Below, piece after piece: positions 38,541 to 46,280 of a DNA stretch of 64,000 nucleotides. The stretch spans positions 62,001 through 126,000 of the forward strand of contig JALHMT010000010.1 in the NCBI GenBank assembly GCA_022843905.1, written 5' to 3'. Within the stretch, counting starts at the first letter, position 1. Every line of letters starts with the position of its first letter. The notes below the pieces were generated by a model, which did not search any database, had not been told where the DNA came from, and saw only the letters and a program-made list of their open reading frames with translations. This stretch comes from Rubrivivax sp. GTDB lineage: Bacteria > Pseudomonadota > Gammaproteobacteria > Burkholderiales > Burkholderiaceae_C. The position numbers and the translations under genes are program-made.

Positions 38541-38557
38541 TTTTTTTTGGGGGGGGG
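38541..38557 (+). repeat. Homopolymer tract T8G9
   Basis: Eight T followed directly by nine G in the 219-bp gap between the zinc-ribbon gene stop (38587) and the response regulator start (38367). No other homopolymer of this length stands in the window. It could be a slippage-prone tract affecting the response regulator promoter, or a base-calling artefact. A perfect TTATGCACA DnaA-box-like nonamer lies nearby at 38505-38513 inside a CAAGT...ACTTG inverted repeat. Confidence 0.8.
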
Positions 38558-38586
38558 TGACGAGTCGCCGGCGCCGGCCTGCCGTT

Positions 38587-39723
38587 TCAGCCCGACGACA
38601 GGGATGCGAACACCAGCACCAGGACCAGCGCCAGGATCACGGCGAGCGCGACCTTGATCGTCGAGTACGGCCTGTCCCCCTCGACCTCGCCGGTCTGCCC
38701 GTTCACCACCACCTGATAGGGCTTGCCCCCGAAACGGTAGCTGCCGATCCACACCGGCAGCAGCAGGTGCTTGAATCGGATGTCGTCCACCACCGTCTGG
38801 CGGCCGTGGATGCGTTGCTGGTGGCCGCCGATGTCGCGCCGGATGGCGGCGTCGATGGCGCCTTCCATGCGCCCACGGGCTTCGCTGAAGCCCTGCTCCA
38901 GCCCGTGGCGGTAGACCTCGACGCTGAAGCCGGCCAACAGGTCGGGCTCGGGCGGGCGCAGTGCAGCCAGGTTCCAGTCGCCGAGCACGCGGGCCAGGTG
39001 CGCCGGGATGGACGGCGAGCCCACCACCAGGATGTCGTCGAACGCGACCTGCACCGCGCCCGCGGTCGGCGTCCAGTCGGTCACGACGCGCCGGGCCGGG
39101 CCGGCGCTGGCGCTGGCACCGGGGCGATGGTCGACCACCTGGCGCTGCACGCCCCTTTCGCCGCGGTAGGTGGTCACGGTGCTGGCGTCGTAGGTCCACC
39201 AAGGCACGTAGACGCCGCGGATGCCGTCGGCCTGGCTGACCGTGTGCTTCAGCGCATTCGGCGCGAACCAGCGGCTGGCCACCCAGCGCGAGAAGACCTG
39301 TTGCGCAGCCTGCCGGTCCAGCGCAAACGGCACCAGGGCCTGTGCACGGATCAGGCGCTCCACGTGCGCCTGTTCCACCAGCAGCGGCGACGCGCAGAAG
39401 GCGCACAGGTCACCCACCACATGCCCGTCGAACTGGGTCTGCGCGCCGCAGGCGGGGCAGTCGACCACGCGCGCCTCCAGGCTGGGCTCGCGCGCGGCCA
39501 GCCGGCGCAGCGCCTCGTGGTAGTCCTGCTCTTGCAGGGCCTGCGCCTGGGCATCCGTGGTGGGCGGGGGCAGCAGCCGGGCGTGGCCGCACGAGGCGCA
39601 GGCCAGGGCACAGCGGCCGGGGTCGAAGGCCATGGCGGCGCCGCAACCGGGGCAGGGGAAGTTGCGCGAGGCGCCGGGCCGGGGTGTGGCCGCCGGGGCG
39701 GCCGTGGGGGCGGAATTGGACAT
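38587..39723 (-). CDS. Double zinc-ribbon membrane-anchored protein
   Basis: A 378-residue protein of unknown function. Two zinc-ribbon-like modules stand at the N-terminus, CPGCG...CASCG (Cys24, 27, 42, 45) and CPACG...CAFC (Cys89, 92, 107, 110), followed by a large mixed domain with GIRGVYVPWWTYDASTVTTY, repeated tyrosine-containing strands and VWIGSYRFGGKPYQVVVNGQ. One membrane helix (KVALAVILALVLVLVFASL) ends the chain, so it is tail-anchored. Such proteins are sometimes labelled TFIIB-type zinc ribbon or helicase-related on weak grounds. I assign no activity. The start is ATG at 39723, divergent from the CIA30 gene. Confidence 0.8.
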   Translation of the reverse strand: MSNSAPTAAPAATPRPGASRNFPCPGCGAAMAFDPGRCALACASCGHARLLPPPTTDAQAQALQEQDYHEALRRLAAREPSLEARVVDCPACGAQTQFDGHVVGDLCAFCASPLLVEQAHVERLIRAQALVPFALDRQAAQQVFSRWVASRWFAPNALKHTVSQADGIRGVYVPWWTYDASTVTTYRGERGVQRQVVDHRPGASASAGPARRVVTDWTPTAGAVQVAFDDILVVGSPSIPAHLARVLGDWNLAALRPPEPDLLAGFSVEVYRHGLEQGFSEARGRMEGAIDAAIRRDIGGHQQRIHGRQTVVDDIRFKHLLLPVWIGSYRFGGKPYQVVVNGQTGEVEGDRPYSTIKVALAVILALVLVLVFASLSSG

Positions 39724-39825
39724 CGGTGAAGCGGCCCCATTGTCTCGCACGGGGGGCGCATCATCGCCATGTCGAGCTTCGGCTTGCGACGCCAACACCT
39801 CGCCCTTCCACCCCGACGGCCCTTC

Positions 39826-40323
39826 ATGCTCCAAATGCTGTTCGACTTCACCGACCCCGTCGCCGTGGACGACTGGCACGCCATCGACGACCGCGTGATG
39901 GGTGGCGTGTCGCAAAGCCGGCTGCGACATGCTCCGGCAGGACATGCCGTGTTCGAAGGCGAGGTCTCGCTCGCCAGGAACGGCGGCTTCGCCTCGGTGC
40001 GCTCCAGCCCCGGCGACCGGGGCCGCGCCGACGCGTCTTGCTGCACGATCGAAGTGCGCGGCAGCCACAGGCAGTACAAGCTCAGCCTGCTGACCGACGA
40101 CGGCTTCGACAGCCTGAACTACCAGGCCGGCTTCGCTCCCGTGGGCGACGGCTGGCACACCCTGCACCTGCCGCTGGCGGCCTTCCGACCCAGCTTCCGG
40201 GGTCGCGAAGTCCCTGGCGCACCGCCGCTGGAGGCCCGGCGCATCCGCCAGGTCGGCCTGATGATCGCGGCCAGGCAGGCCGGTCCGTTCTCGCTGGACA
40301 TCAGGCGCATCGGACTGGGCTGA
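39826..40323 (+). CDS. CIA30 (NDUFAF1)-family protein
   Basis: A 165-residue protein with FTDPVAVDDWHAIDDRVMGG at its start and RQYKLSLLTDDGFDSLNYQA, WHTLHLPLAAFRPSFRGREV and RQVGLMIAARQAGPFSLDIR further on, the pattern of the CIA30 carbohydrate-binding-like fold. In mitochondria CIA30 helps assemble complex I; bacterial members are of unknown role. I chose ATG at 39826; a second ATG lies three codons on, and an upstream in-frame start at 39769 is less likely. It is divergent from the zinc-ribbon gene. Confidence 0.85.
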   Translation: MLQMLFDFTDPVAVDDWHAIDDRVMGGVSQSRLRHAPAGHAVFEGEVSLARNGGFASVRSSPGDRGRADASCCTIEVRGSHRQYKLSLLTDDGFDSLNYQAGFAPVGDGWHTLHLPLAAFRPSFRGREVPGAPPLEARRIRQVGLMIAARQAGPFSLDIRRIGLG

Positions 40324-40385
40324 GCCTCGCAGGGCCACGGGCTTCCGCACGGGTCCGCCCATCGACGGAAGTTCCATCGCCGCGA

Positions 40386-40424
40386 TTGCGTGAACGCAAG
40401 GACGACACATACCCAAAAGGGTAT
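40386..40424. promoter_or_regulatory. Two perfect palindromes upstream of the Gly/Met-rich secreted protein gene
   Basis: TTGCGT-GA-ACGCAA at 40386-40399 and ATACCC-AAAA-GGGTAT at 40409-40424, both without a mismatch. TTGCGT can be a -35 element and CATACC near 40408 a poor -10 at a spacing of 16-17, so both palindromes would sit on the promoter. The ATACCC-N4-GGGTAT form resembles operators bound by CsoR/RcnR or MerR-type metal or sulfur-stress regulators. The regulator is not identified here. Confidence 0.6.
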
Positions 40425-40460
40425 CTTTCCCTCATGGCGGATCCCGCCAAGGAGCGAAAC

Positions 40461-40856
40461 ATGAAGAACCTTCGAACGATGGTCCTGGCCGGTCTGGTCG
40501 GCGTGTCGATGAGCGTTGCGCTGGCCCAGCCCGGCAGCGGCAAGGGGCCCGGCATGGGTCAAGGTCCCATGGGCCCGGGTCCGTCTGCCAGTGCGTCCGG
40601 CATGGGCATGGGCATGGGCCCGGGCGGTGGTCGCGGCCCGGCGCGCGCGGGCTCGGACTACACACCAGGCTGGGCGCTGATGACCCCAGAGGAACGCAAC
40701 GGGCATCAAGACCGCATGCGGTCGATGAACAGCTACGAAGAATGCAAGGCCTACCGGGACCAGCACCACGAGCAGATGGCAGCCCGGGCCAAGGAGCGCG
40801 GCGGCAAGGCCTTGTCACAGCCGCGGCGGGACGCCTGCGGCGGGCTGAAGAAGTAG
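40461..40856 (+). CDS. Small Gly/Met-rich secreted protein
   Basis: A 131-residue protein with a signal peptide (MKNLRTMVLAGLVGVSMSVA, cleavage after ALA near residue 22). The mature N-terminal half is Gly/Met/Pro-rich, with repeated GMG units (GPGMGQGPMGPG, GMGMGMGPGGGRGPA), and the C-terminal half is charged with DYTPGWALMTPEERNGHQDR followed by two Cys and two His. Met-rich and His-rich stretches suggest metal contact, but I see no known family. The AAGGAG site lies 6 bases before the ATG at 40461; an in-frame ATG at 40434 could add nine residues. Confidence 0.75.
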   Translation: MKNLRTMVLAGLVGVSMSVALAQPGSGKGPGMGQGPMGPGPSASASGMGMGMGPGGGRGPARAGSDYTPGWALMTPEERNGHQDRMRSMNSYEECKAYRDQHHEQMAARAKERGGKALSQPRRDACGGLKK

Positions 40857-40935
40857 GCAGTCTCCAAGGGGCCGTGCCGCCATGCGCCCCTGCAGGCCCT
40901 GACATCCCCGCGCGCCCTGGAGGAACCCGCAAGCC

Positions 40936-41556
40936 TCACCCGGGTCCCTCTGCGGCCATCGCCCTGGCCAGCATCTGCATCGCATGCGGCACCATCTGAC
41001 GCTCGGCCTGCTCGCTCAGGCCCAGGTGCTGCATCACGTCGGCCTGGGCGATGCAGGCCAGGCCGTGCATCTGCGACCAGATGAACATGGCGTCCAGGTC
41101 GACGCGCGCGCTCTGCCCACGTTCCGAGCCGTGGATGCGGCGCAGCACCGCGCGCAGCACGTCCAGCGCATGGCGCGCGTCTTCCACCACTCCCAGCTGC
41201 GCAGCCGGCGCCGGCCACGGCATGCCGAACATCAGGCGGTACTCCAGCGGGTGCAAGGCTGCAAAGGACAGATAGCGACCGCCCAGGGCTCGCAGGTCCT
41301 CGCGAGGGTCGTCGAAGCCCCCCCGATCGTCCAGGTACTCGGCGAACTGACGGAAACACCGTCGGATGACTTCGGCCAGCAGGTGGTCGCGGCTCGGATA
41401 GTGCTTGTACGGCGCCTGGTGCGACACGCCCAGCCGTCGGGCCACCTCGCGAAGACTCAGCTGTTCGACGCCGTGTTCGGCAATGAACTCGTGCGCCGCC
41501 CGCACGCAGGCTTCCTTCAGGTCCGGCGGCGGACTCATCTCGGCGGGCTCGGGCAT
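40936..41556 (-). CDS. TetR-family transcriptional repressor
   Basis: A 206-residue regulator. The N-terminal helix-turn-helix is EACVRAAHEFIAEHGVEQLS then LREVARRLGVSHQAPYKHYP (about residues 15-55), as in TetR proteins, and the C-terminal ligand domain has DLDAMFIWSQMHGLACIAQ. I chose ATG at 41556 (MPEPAE) with GAGGA upstream; other starts at 41586 or 41538 are possible. It is divergent from the patatin lipoprotein gene, and the two operator repeats at 41659-41705 lie in the 165-bp gap, so it likely represses that gene and perhaps itself. Confidence 0.9.
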   Translation of the reverse strand: MPEPAEMSPPPDLKEACVRAAHEFIAEHGVEQLSLREVARRLGVSHQAPYKHYPSRDHLLAEVIRRCFRQFAEYLDDRGGFDDPREDLRALGGRYLSFAALHPLEYRLMFGMPWPAPAAQLGVVEDARHALDVLRAVLRRIHGSERGQSARVDLDAMFIWSQMHGLACIAQADVMQHLGLSEQAERQMVPHAMQMLARAMAAEGPG

Positions 41557-41658
41557 GCATCCTCGCAAGGCTGGAGAGAGCACCATTGTGTTACGGCCGA
41601 CCCGGCCGGCGGCAGGCCCTTGTCAGGGTGCGACCGGGAGACCCGCAAGGGGGCACTA

Positions 41659-41705
41659 GGTTGACAGCGTCAACCTTCATGACCTAAAGTGTTGACACCG
41701 TCAAC
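41659..41705. promoter_or_regulatory. Paired TetR operators overlapping the patatin gene promoter
   Basis: Two perfect inverted repeats of the same sequence: GGTTGAC-AGC-GTCAACC at 41659-41675 and GTTGAC-ACC-GTCAAC at 41691-41705. Their centres are 31 bp apart, three helical turns. TTGACA at 41661-41666 and TAAAGT at 41685-41690 (spacer 18) form a reasonable sigma-70 promoter, with operator 1 over the -35 and operator 2 just after the -10. This layout is a repression switch for the gene starting at 41722. The repeats are seen; the regulator is inferred to be the divergent TetR. Confidence 0.82.
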
Positions 41706-41721
41706 CAAAAGGCAGAGCGCC

Positions 41722-42693
41722 ATGAGTCTCGACCCCCCGCGGTCGCCGCCGACCCGCAATCGCCGCCGCCACGCCCTGGCCGTGCTGCTGTCGCCCTTCG
41801 TTGCCGTGCCGGGTCTGGGCGCACTGGGTGGATGCGCCGCCTTCGACTACAACGAAGCCGACGCGCCGCGGGCCTTGCCGTCACCGCCGCGGCTCGATCC
41901 AGCCCCCCGCATCGCGCTGGTGCTGGGCAGCGGCGGCCCGCGCGGCTACGCCCACATCGGCGTGCTGCGCGTGCTGGAAGAGGCCGGCATCGTGCCCGAC
42001 CTGGTCGTGGGCAGCAGCGTGGGCGCCCTGATCGGCGCCTTCTGGGCCAGCGGCCTGACCGCGGCGCAGATCGACGAACTTTCGCTCCAGGGCGGGCCGC
42101 TGACGGTGTTCGACCCTTCTCCCTTCGCCGACCGCGGCTGGATCCACGGCCGCAGGCTGCAGGACTATGTCAATGCCGGCCTGGGTGGCCGCCGCATCGA
42201 GGATCTGCCGCGGCGACTGATCGTCGCGGCGACACGGCGCGAGGACAAGGCCGGGCGCTTCTTCATGAACGGCAACACCGGCGTGGCAGTGCGGGCCTCG
42301 GGCGCGATGCCCGGCACCATCTCTCCGGTGGGCATTGCCGGCGTCGAGTACGAAGACGGCGACGAGGCCTTTCCGGTGCCGGTGTCGGCAGCGCGAGCCA
42401 GCGGCGCGCAGTTCGTCATCGCAGTGGACGTGAGCGCGCGACCCGGCAGCACGCCGCCCGACGCCACCGACGCCCTGCGTGAACGCGACCGGCGTCGCCG
42501 CGCGCGCATCGACCCCGAGGTGGCGCGGGCCAGTTTCCTGCTCCACCCCGACCTGGGCTACCGGGCGGGGCCGCGGCACAGCTACTTCGTCGAGGCCCGC
42601 GCACGAGGCGAGGCGCATGCCCTTGAACGGCTGCCTGCCTTGCAGGCGGCGCTGGACGAGCGGTTCGGTGCCCGCGCCTGGTCGAGGCAATGA
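41722..42693 (+). CDS. Patatin-like phospholipase lipoprotein (RssA-like)
   Basis: A 323-residue lipoprotein of the RssA type. A signal with Arg-rich start (NRRRHALAV) and a lipobox ending LGGC puts lipid on Cys38. The patatin domain follows: [20 protein letters not shown] (oxyanion loop), the nucleophile elbow VVGSSVG with Ser99, and the dyad Asp in [16 protein letters not shown] (DGD at 212-214, where many relatives have DGG). It would release fatty acids from membrane lipids. The gene sits behind the paired operators, facing the TetR gene. The lipid anchor with a patatin domain suggests activity at the envelope, with membrane face unknown. Confidence 0.88.
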   Translation: MSLDPPRSPPTRNRRRHALAVLLSPFVAVPGLGALGGCAAFDYNEADAPRALPSPPRLDPAPRIALVLGSGGPRGYAHIGVLRVLEEAGIVPDLVVGSSVGALIGAFWASGLTAAQIDELSLQGGPLTVFDPSPFADRGWIHGRRLQDYVNAGLGGRRIEDLPRRLIVAATRREDKAGRFFMNGNTGVAVRASGAMPGTISPVGIAGVEYEDGDEAFPVPVSAARASGAQFVIAVDVSARPGSTPPDATDALRERDRRRRARIDPEVARASFLLHPDLGYRAGPRHSYFVEARARGEAHALERLPALQAALDERFGARAWSRQ

Positions 42694-42728
42694 GTCGGAC
42701 ACGGTGCGCCCGGACAGCGCCCGCAAGG

Positions 42729-42744
42729 ACCCTGCCAGCAGGGT
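42729..42744. terminator. Small hairpin between convergent patatin and HPF genes
   Basis: ACCCTG-CCAG-CAGGGT, a 6-bp stem with a 4-base loop, in the 78-bp gap between two convergent genes. It has no T-run on either side, so a terminator role is tentative, but its place between converging genes fits. Confidence 0.4.
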
Positions 42745-42771
42745 GCAGGCCCTGGACCCCGGGTCGGCGCC

Positions 42772-43122
42772 TCAGGCCTCGGGCTTGCCCCGGATCGAAT
42801 CGCGGCCCCGCGCATCTCGGGCCCGGCCCAGGGCGGTGTCCAGCGTGCGCACCATCTTGTCGGCAGCACCCATCAATGCGTCGGCCACCTTGCCTGCATC
42901 GTGGCTCACCGCGACCGGCTGGCGTCCGGCCAATCGGGCTTCGAGCTTGCAACGCTTGTCGGCTTCGCCGGCACGCGAGCCGTTGACGTCGCTGAGGTGG
43001 ACCTCCACGCGCGTGATGTGATCCCGGAAGCGTTCGAACTTGTCCTTCAGTTCGGTTTCGACCCAGGCGGCCAGCGCCTGGTTGCCCTGCACATGTTCGT
43101 CCGTGTTCAGTTGGATCTGCAT
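42772..43122 (-). CDS. HPF/RaiA-family ribosome-hibernation-like protein
   Basis: A 116-residue protein. MQIQLNTDEHVQGNQALAAW, VETELKDKFERFRDHITRVE and VHLSDVNGSRAGEADKRCKL match the beta-alpha-beta-beta-beta-alpha order of HPF/YfiA proteins, which bind the decoding centre and silence ribosomes. The C-terminal tail from about residue 95 is Arg-rich and short. The GxP/GR part that binds 30S is only partly visible, so a stress-specific relative is possible. It stands alone, convergent to the patatin gene. Confidence 0.85.
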   Translation of the reverse strand: MQIQLNTDEHVQGNQALAAWVETELKDKFERFRDHITRVEVHLSDVNGSRAGEADKRCKLEARLAGRQPVAVSHDAGKVADALMGAADKMVRTLDTALGRARDARGRDSIRGKPEA

Positions 43123-43227
43123 CCCGTTCCTTCGGCGTTGAGCTTGGTCGGACCCATTCCCGTGCAGGAGGTTCCATCGCCAGCACGCGGGGGTACGCTG
43201 ACGGCAAGCCCTTTCCGCGCCAAGGAC

Positions 43228-44655
43228 TCAGGAAACCCAGCGAGGCACCGCGCGGCGCGTCTGCGGGTGTCGGGCCAGTTCGCCTTCCAGCGCGGCGGCG
43301 ACAGCCAGCACCCGGGCGTCCGACCCCATCGGCCCCACCACCTGGATGCCGAAGGGCATGCCCTGGTGATCGAGTCCGCAGGGCAGGCTGACCACGGCAG
43401 GCAGGGCCAGCGAGAGCAGATAGGTGATCGAGTACCAGCTCATGTAGGTCGCCAGGGGCTCGCCGTTGATGGCCTTCGGGTGCGCCAGCGAATGCGGAAA
43501 GGGTGACACCGCCGCGGTCGGGCAGATCAGCACGTCGATCTCGTCGAACAGCCGCGCGAAGCGCTGGAACAGCAGCGACTGTTCCGTCAGCGCGCGCCCC
43601 ACGTCGCGCGCCGAAATCTTCAGCCCGCGCTCGAAGTTGTCGACCACGTTGGCTCCGAGCAGGGCGCGGTGGCTGTCGACCTTGTCGGCATGCAAGGCGA
43701 TGAAGTTCATGCCGCGCAGTGTCTCGAAGACCTCATCGGCCAGCGGGCCCAGGGGGGGATCCCGAAGCTCGTGGGAACGGAAGGCCCCGCGGAACAAGGT
43801 GGTCTTCTCTTCGAAGTCGCGTGCGATGCCGCGATCCATCGGCGCGCAGCCCAGGTCGACGGAGAAGCCCACGCGCAGAGAGGCCAGATCGGCTGGTGAA
43901 CTCTCCCCTGCCAGACCCGGCACCTCGAAGACGGCGAACGGGTCCAGTCGGGTGGCACCGGTCTGCGCCTGCAGCAGCAGCCGTGCGTCGGCCACCGTGC
44001 GACCCATGGGTCCCAGCACCGACAAGGAGGTCAGCAAGGCACCTCGCGCCGGGCTGGGAACCACGCCGGGCGAAGGCCGGAACCCGACGACGCCGCAGAA
44101 GGCGGCAGGCGTGCGCAGTGAGCCGCCATAGTCGGAGCCGGTGGCCAGCGGGGTCATACCGCAGGCCAGCGCGACGGCCGACCCGCCGGACGAGCCGCCG
44201 CAGGTCTTGTCGCTGTCGAAGGGGTTGCCGGTCGCGCCGTAGACGAGATTGGTGGTGTTGGACCCTGCACCGAACTCCGGCGTGTTGGTCTTGCCGATGA
44301 CGATGCCCCCCGCGGCCCGGATGCGCTGCACGTGCAGTTCGTCCTGCTCCGGCACATGTCCCTGGAACAGCCGGGAGCCGTAGGTCGTGGTCAGTCCTGC
44401 GGTGGCTTCGAGATCCTTCACCGCCACCGGCAGGCCGTGCAGCAGGCCGAGCGGGGTGCCCTCCGTCACTGCGGACTCGGCCTGGCGAGCGGCGTCGCGC
44501 GCGCGGTCCAGATCCAACGCGACGAAGGCGTTCAACTTCGGGTTGTGCTCGGCGATGCGCCGGGCACAGCTGTCGAACAACTCGACGGGCGACAACTCGC
44601 GCCGGCCGATCAGGCGGCGGGCTTGCACTGCGGTCAGGTCACACGCTTGCGTCAT
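43228..44655 (-). CDS. Amidase-signature-family amidase (paired with NitT/TauT-type ABC genes)
   Basis: A 475-residue amidase. The catalytic triad is complete: Lys80 (PVAVKD), cis-Ser155 in GGSSGGSAVAL and nucleophile Ser179 in GSDYGGSLRTPAAFCG, with the usual 24-residue spacing. It hydrolyses carboxamides, releasing ammonia. It ends the leftward run SBP-permease-ATPase-amidase, beginning 7 bp after the ATPase gene, so it probably acts on what that importer brings in. The 105 bp after its stop contain no gene before the HPF gene. Confidence 0.92.
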   Translation of the reverse strand: MTQACDLTAVQARRLIGRRELSPVELFDSCARRIAEHNPKLNAFVALDLDRARDAARQAESAVTEGTPLGLLHGLPVAVKDLEATAGLTTTYGSRLFQGHVPEQDELHVQRIRAAGGIVIGKTNTPEFGAGSNTTNLVYGATGNPFDSDKTCGGSSGGSAVALACGMTPLATGSDYGGSLRTPAAFCGVVGFRPSPGVVPSPARGALLTSLSVLGPMGRTVADARLLLQAQTGATRLDPFAVFEVPGLAGESSPADLASLRVGFSVDLGCAPMDRGIARDFEEKTTLFRGAFRSHELRDPPLGPLADEVFETLRGMNFIALHADKVDSHRALLGANVVDNFERGLKISARDVGRALTEQSLLFQRFARLFDEIDVLICPTAAVSPFPHSLAHPKAINGEPLATYMSWYSITYLLSLALPAVVSLPCGLDHQGMPFGIQVVGPMGSDARVLAVAAALEGELARHPQTRRAVPRWVS

Positions 44656-44662
44656 GGCGGGC

Positions 44663-45475
44663 TCACGGGCTGGCGGCGGGAGCCTGGCTCTCGACCGCGA
44701 AAGTCTTGGACAGTTCCTCGTCCAGTTGGGCGTACAGCGCGCGTTCGATGTCGCGCAGCTCGGGCGACGTCACGTCACGGGGGTGCGCCATGGGCACGCG
44801 GATTTCGGCCTTGACGCGGCCGGGCCGCGCCGTCATGACCAGGATGCGATCGGCCAGGAAGAGGGCCTCGGGCACCGAATGGGTGATGAAGACGATGGTT
44901 CGGCGGTTGGCCTGGCAGATGGCCAGCAGCTGGCGCTGCAGGTGGCGACGCGTCAGCGCATCCAGCGCGCCGAAGGGCTCGTCCATCAGCACCACCGAGG
45001 ACTCGGTGGCGAAGGCGCGCGCGATCGCCACCCGCTGTTTCATGCCGCCCGACAACTCGTTGACCTGCTTGTCGGCAAAGTCGGCCAGGCCGACCTCGCG
45101 CAGGTGCTGCAGCGCGATCTCGCGCCGCTGCGAGGCCGGCACCCCCTTGCGCTCCAGGCCGAACTGGACGTTGTCGATCACGTTCAGCCAGGGGAACAAG
45201 GCATAGCTCTGGAAGACCATGCCCCGGTCGATGTCGGGCCCGGTGATGGGCACCCCGTCGACGCTGGCCTGCCCGGCGGTGGCCGTGCTCAGGCCGGCGA
45301 GGATGTTCAGCAGCGTGCTCTTGCCGCAGCCCGACGGGCCGACGATGACCACGAACTCGCCGGGCTCGATGTCCAGATCCACCGGCATCAAGGCCTGCAC
45401 GGCCTCTCCCGAAGCACTGTGGTAGGTCTTGGACACGCCGCGGATCGAAATGCTCTTGCCTGCAGTTCGGCTCAT
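44663..45475 (-). CDS. ABC transporter ATP-binding protein, NitT/TauT (SsuB-like) type
   Basis: A 270-residue ATPase. Walker A GPSGCGKSTLLNILAG, Q-loop FQSYALFPWLNVIDN, signature LSGGMKQRVAIARAFA, Walker B VVLMDEPFGALD and H-loop FITHSVPEALFLADR are complete. It is of the sulfonate/nitrate/taurine import type. I chose ATG at 45475 with GGAGAG upstream; an ATG at 45493 lies inside the permease gene. The permease stop is 1 bp before the start. Confidence 0.93.
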   Translation of the reverse strand: MSRTAGKSISIRGVSKTYHSASGEAVQALMPVDLDIEPGEFVVIVGPSGCGKSTLLNILAGLSTATAGQASVDGVPITGPDIDRGMVFQSYALFPWLNVIDNVQFGLERKGVPASQRREIALQHLREVGLADFADKQVNELSGGMKQRVAIARAFATESSVVLMDEPFGALDALTRRHLQRQLLAICQANRRTIVFITHSVPEALFLADRILVMTARPGRVKAEIRVPMAHPRDVTSPELRDIERALYAQLDEELSKTFAVESQAPAASP

Positions 45476-45476
45476 G

Positions 45477-46280
45477 TCACTCTCCCCGCGCATAGCGGCG
45501 CTGCAGCCGGCGGAAGCACGCGTCGAAGGCCACGCCCAGCAGGCCGATCGTCATCATGCCGACCAGCACCTTGTCGGCCCGCAGCACTTCCATGCCGTTG
45601 GAGATCAGGTAGCCCAGCCCTGATCGGGCCGCGACCAGTTCGGCCGCGATGATGGCCGCCCAGCCGGTACCGAAAGCGATGCGCATGCCAACGATGATGG
45701 ACGGCAGCGAGGCCGGCAGGATCACCTTCAGGAAGAGCGAGCGCGAGTCGTTGCATCCCAGCACCTGCCCGGCATGCACCAGCACGGGGTCGATGCGCTT
45801 GACGCCGGCAATGGTCGACACCAGCATGGGGAATACCGCACCGATGAAGACGACGAAGATCTTGCCGGTCTCGCCGATGCCGAACCACAGAATGGCCAGC
45901 GGTATCCAGGCCAGCGGCGAGATCGGCCTGAACAATTCGATCACCGGGTCGATGAAGCGTTCGAGCCGGCGCGAACGGCCCATTGCCAGCCCCAGCGGGA
46001 TCGCGATCAAGCCGGCGATGCTCCAGGCCGACAGGACCCGGAACAGGCTCATGCCGATGTGCTTGAAGAGCTCGCCGCTGAGTGCGAGTTCGGCGAAGGA
46101 CCGCAGCGCCAGCAGCGGCGGTGGCAGCAGGGAAACGTGCGGCTGGAAGACCCAGACCACGCCCTGCCAGACCGCGAACACCCCCAGCACGGCATAGACC
46201 AAGGGCAGCAGGCCCTGGCCGCCGGACGCCGCGTTCGCCTTGACCTCCGCGTTCACGCCGGCGACGGCGCCCGCACTCAC
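45477..46280 (-). CDS. ABC transporter permease, NitT/TauT (SsuC-like) type
   Basis: A 267-residue inner-membrane permease with about six hydrophobic helices. The conserved region SIAGLIAIPLGLAMGRSRRL, LFRPISPLAWIPLAILWFGI and TGKIFVVFIGAVFPMLVSTI is typical of SsuC/TauC permeases, as is LPSIIVGMRIAFGTGWAAII (EAA-type loop). The start GTG at 46280 overlaps the TGA of the binding-protein gene as GTGA, so the two are coupled. No ATG start fits the N-terminus. Confidence 0.92.
   Translation of the reverse strand: MSAGAVAGVNAEVKANAASGGQGLLPLVYAVLGVFAVWQGVVWVFQPHVSLLPPPLLALRSFAELALSGELFKHIGMSLFRVLSAWSIAGLIAIPLGLAMGRSRRLERFIDPVIELFRPISPLAWIPLAILWFGIGETGKIFVVFIGAVFPMLVSTIAGVKRIDPVLVHAGQVLGCNDSRSLFLKVILPASLPSIIVGMRIAFGTGWAAIIAAELVAARSGLGYLISNGMEVLRADKVLVGMMTIGLLGVAFDACFRRLQRRYARGE

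Noticed and set aside
38541..38557. T8 as a rho-independent terminator for a rightward gene
   Set aside because: No stem precedes the T-run and no rightward gene ends there.
39342..40856. Long rightward frame across the CIA30 gene and the small secreted protein
   Set aside because: Only the part from 40461 has a ribosome-binding site and signal peptide; the rest is antisense or out of frame to the zinc-ribbon and CIA30 genes.
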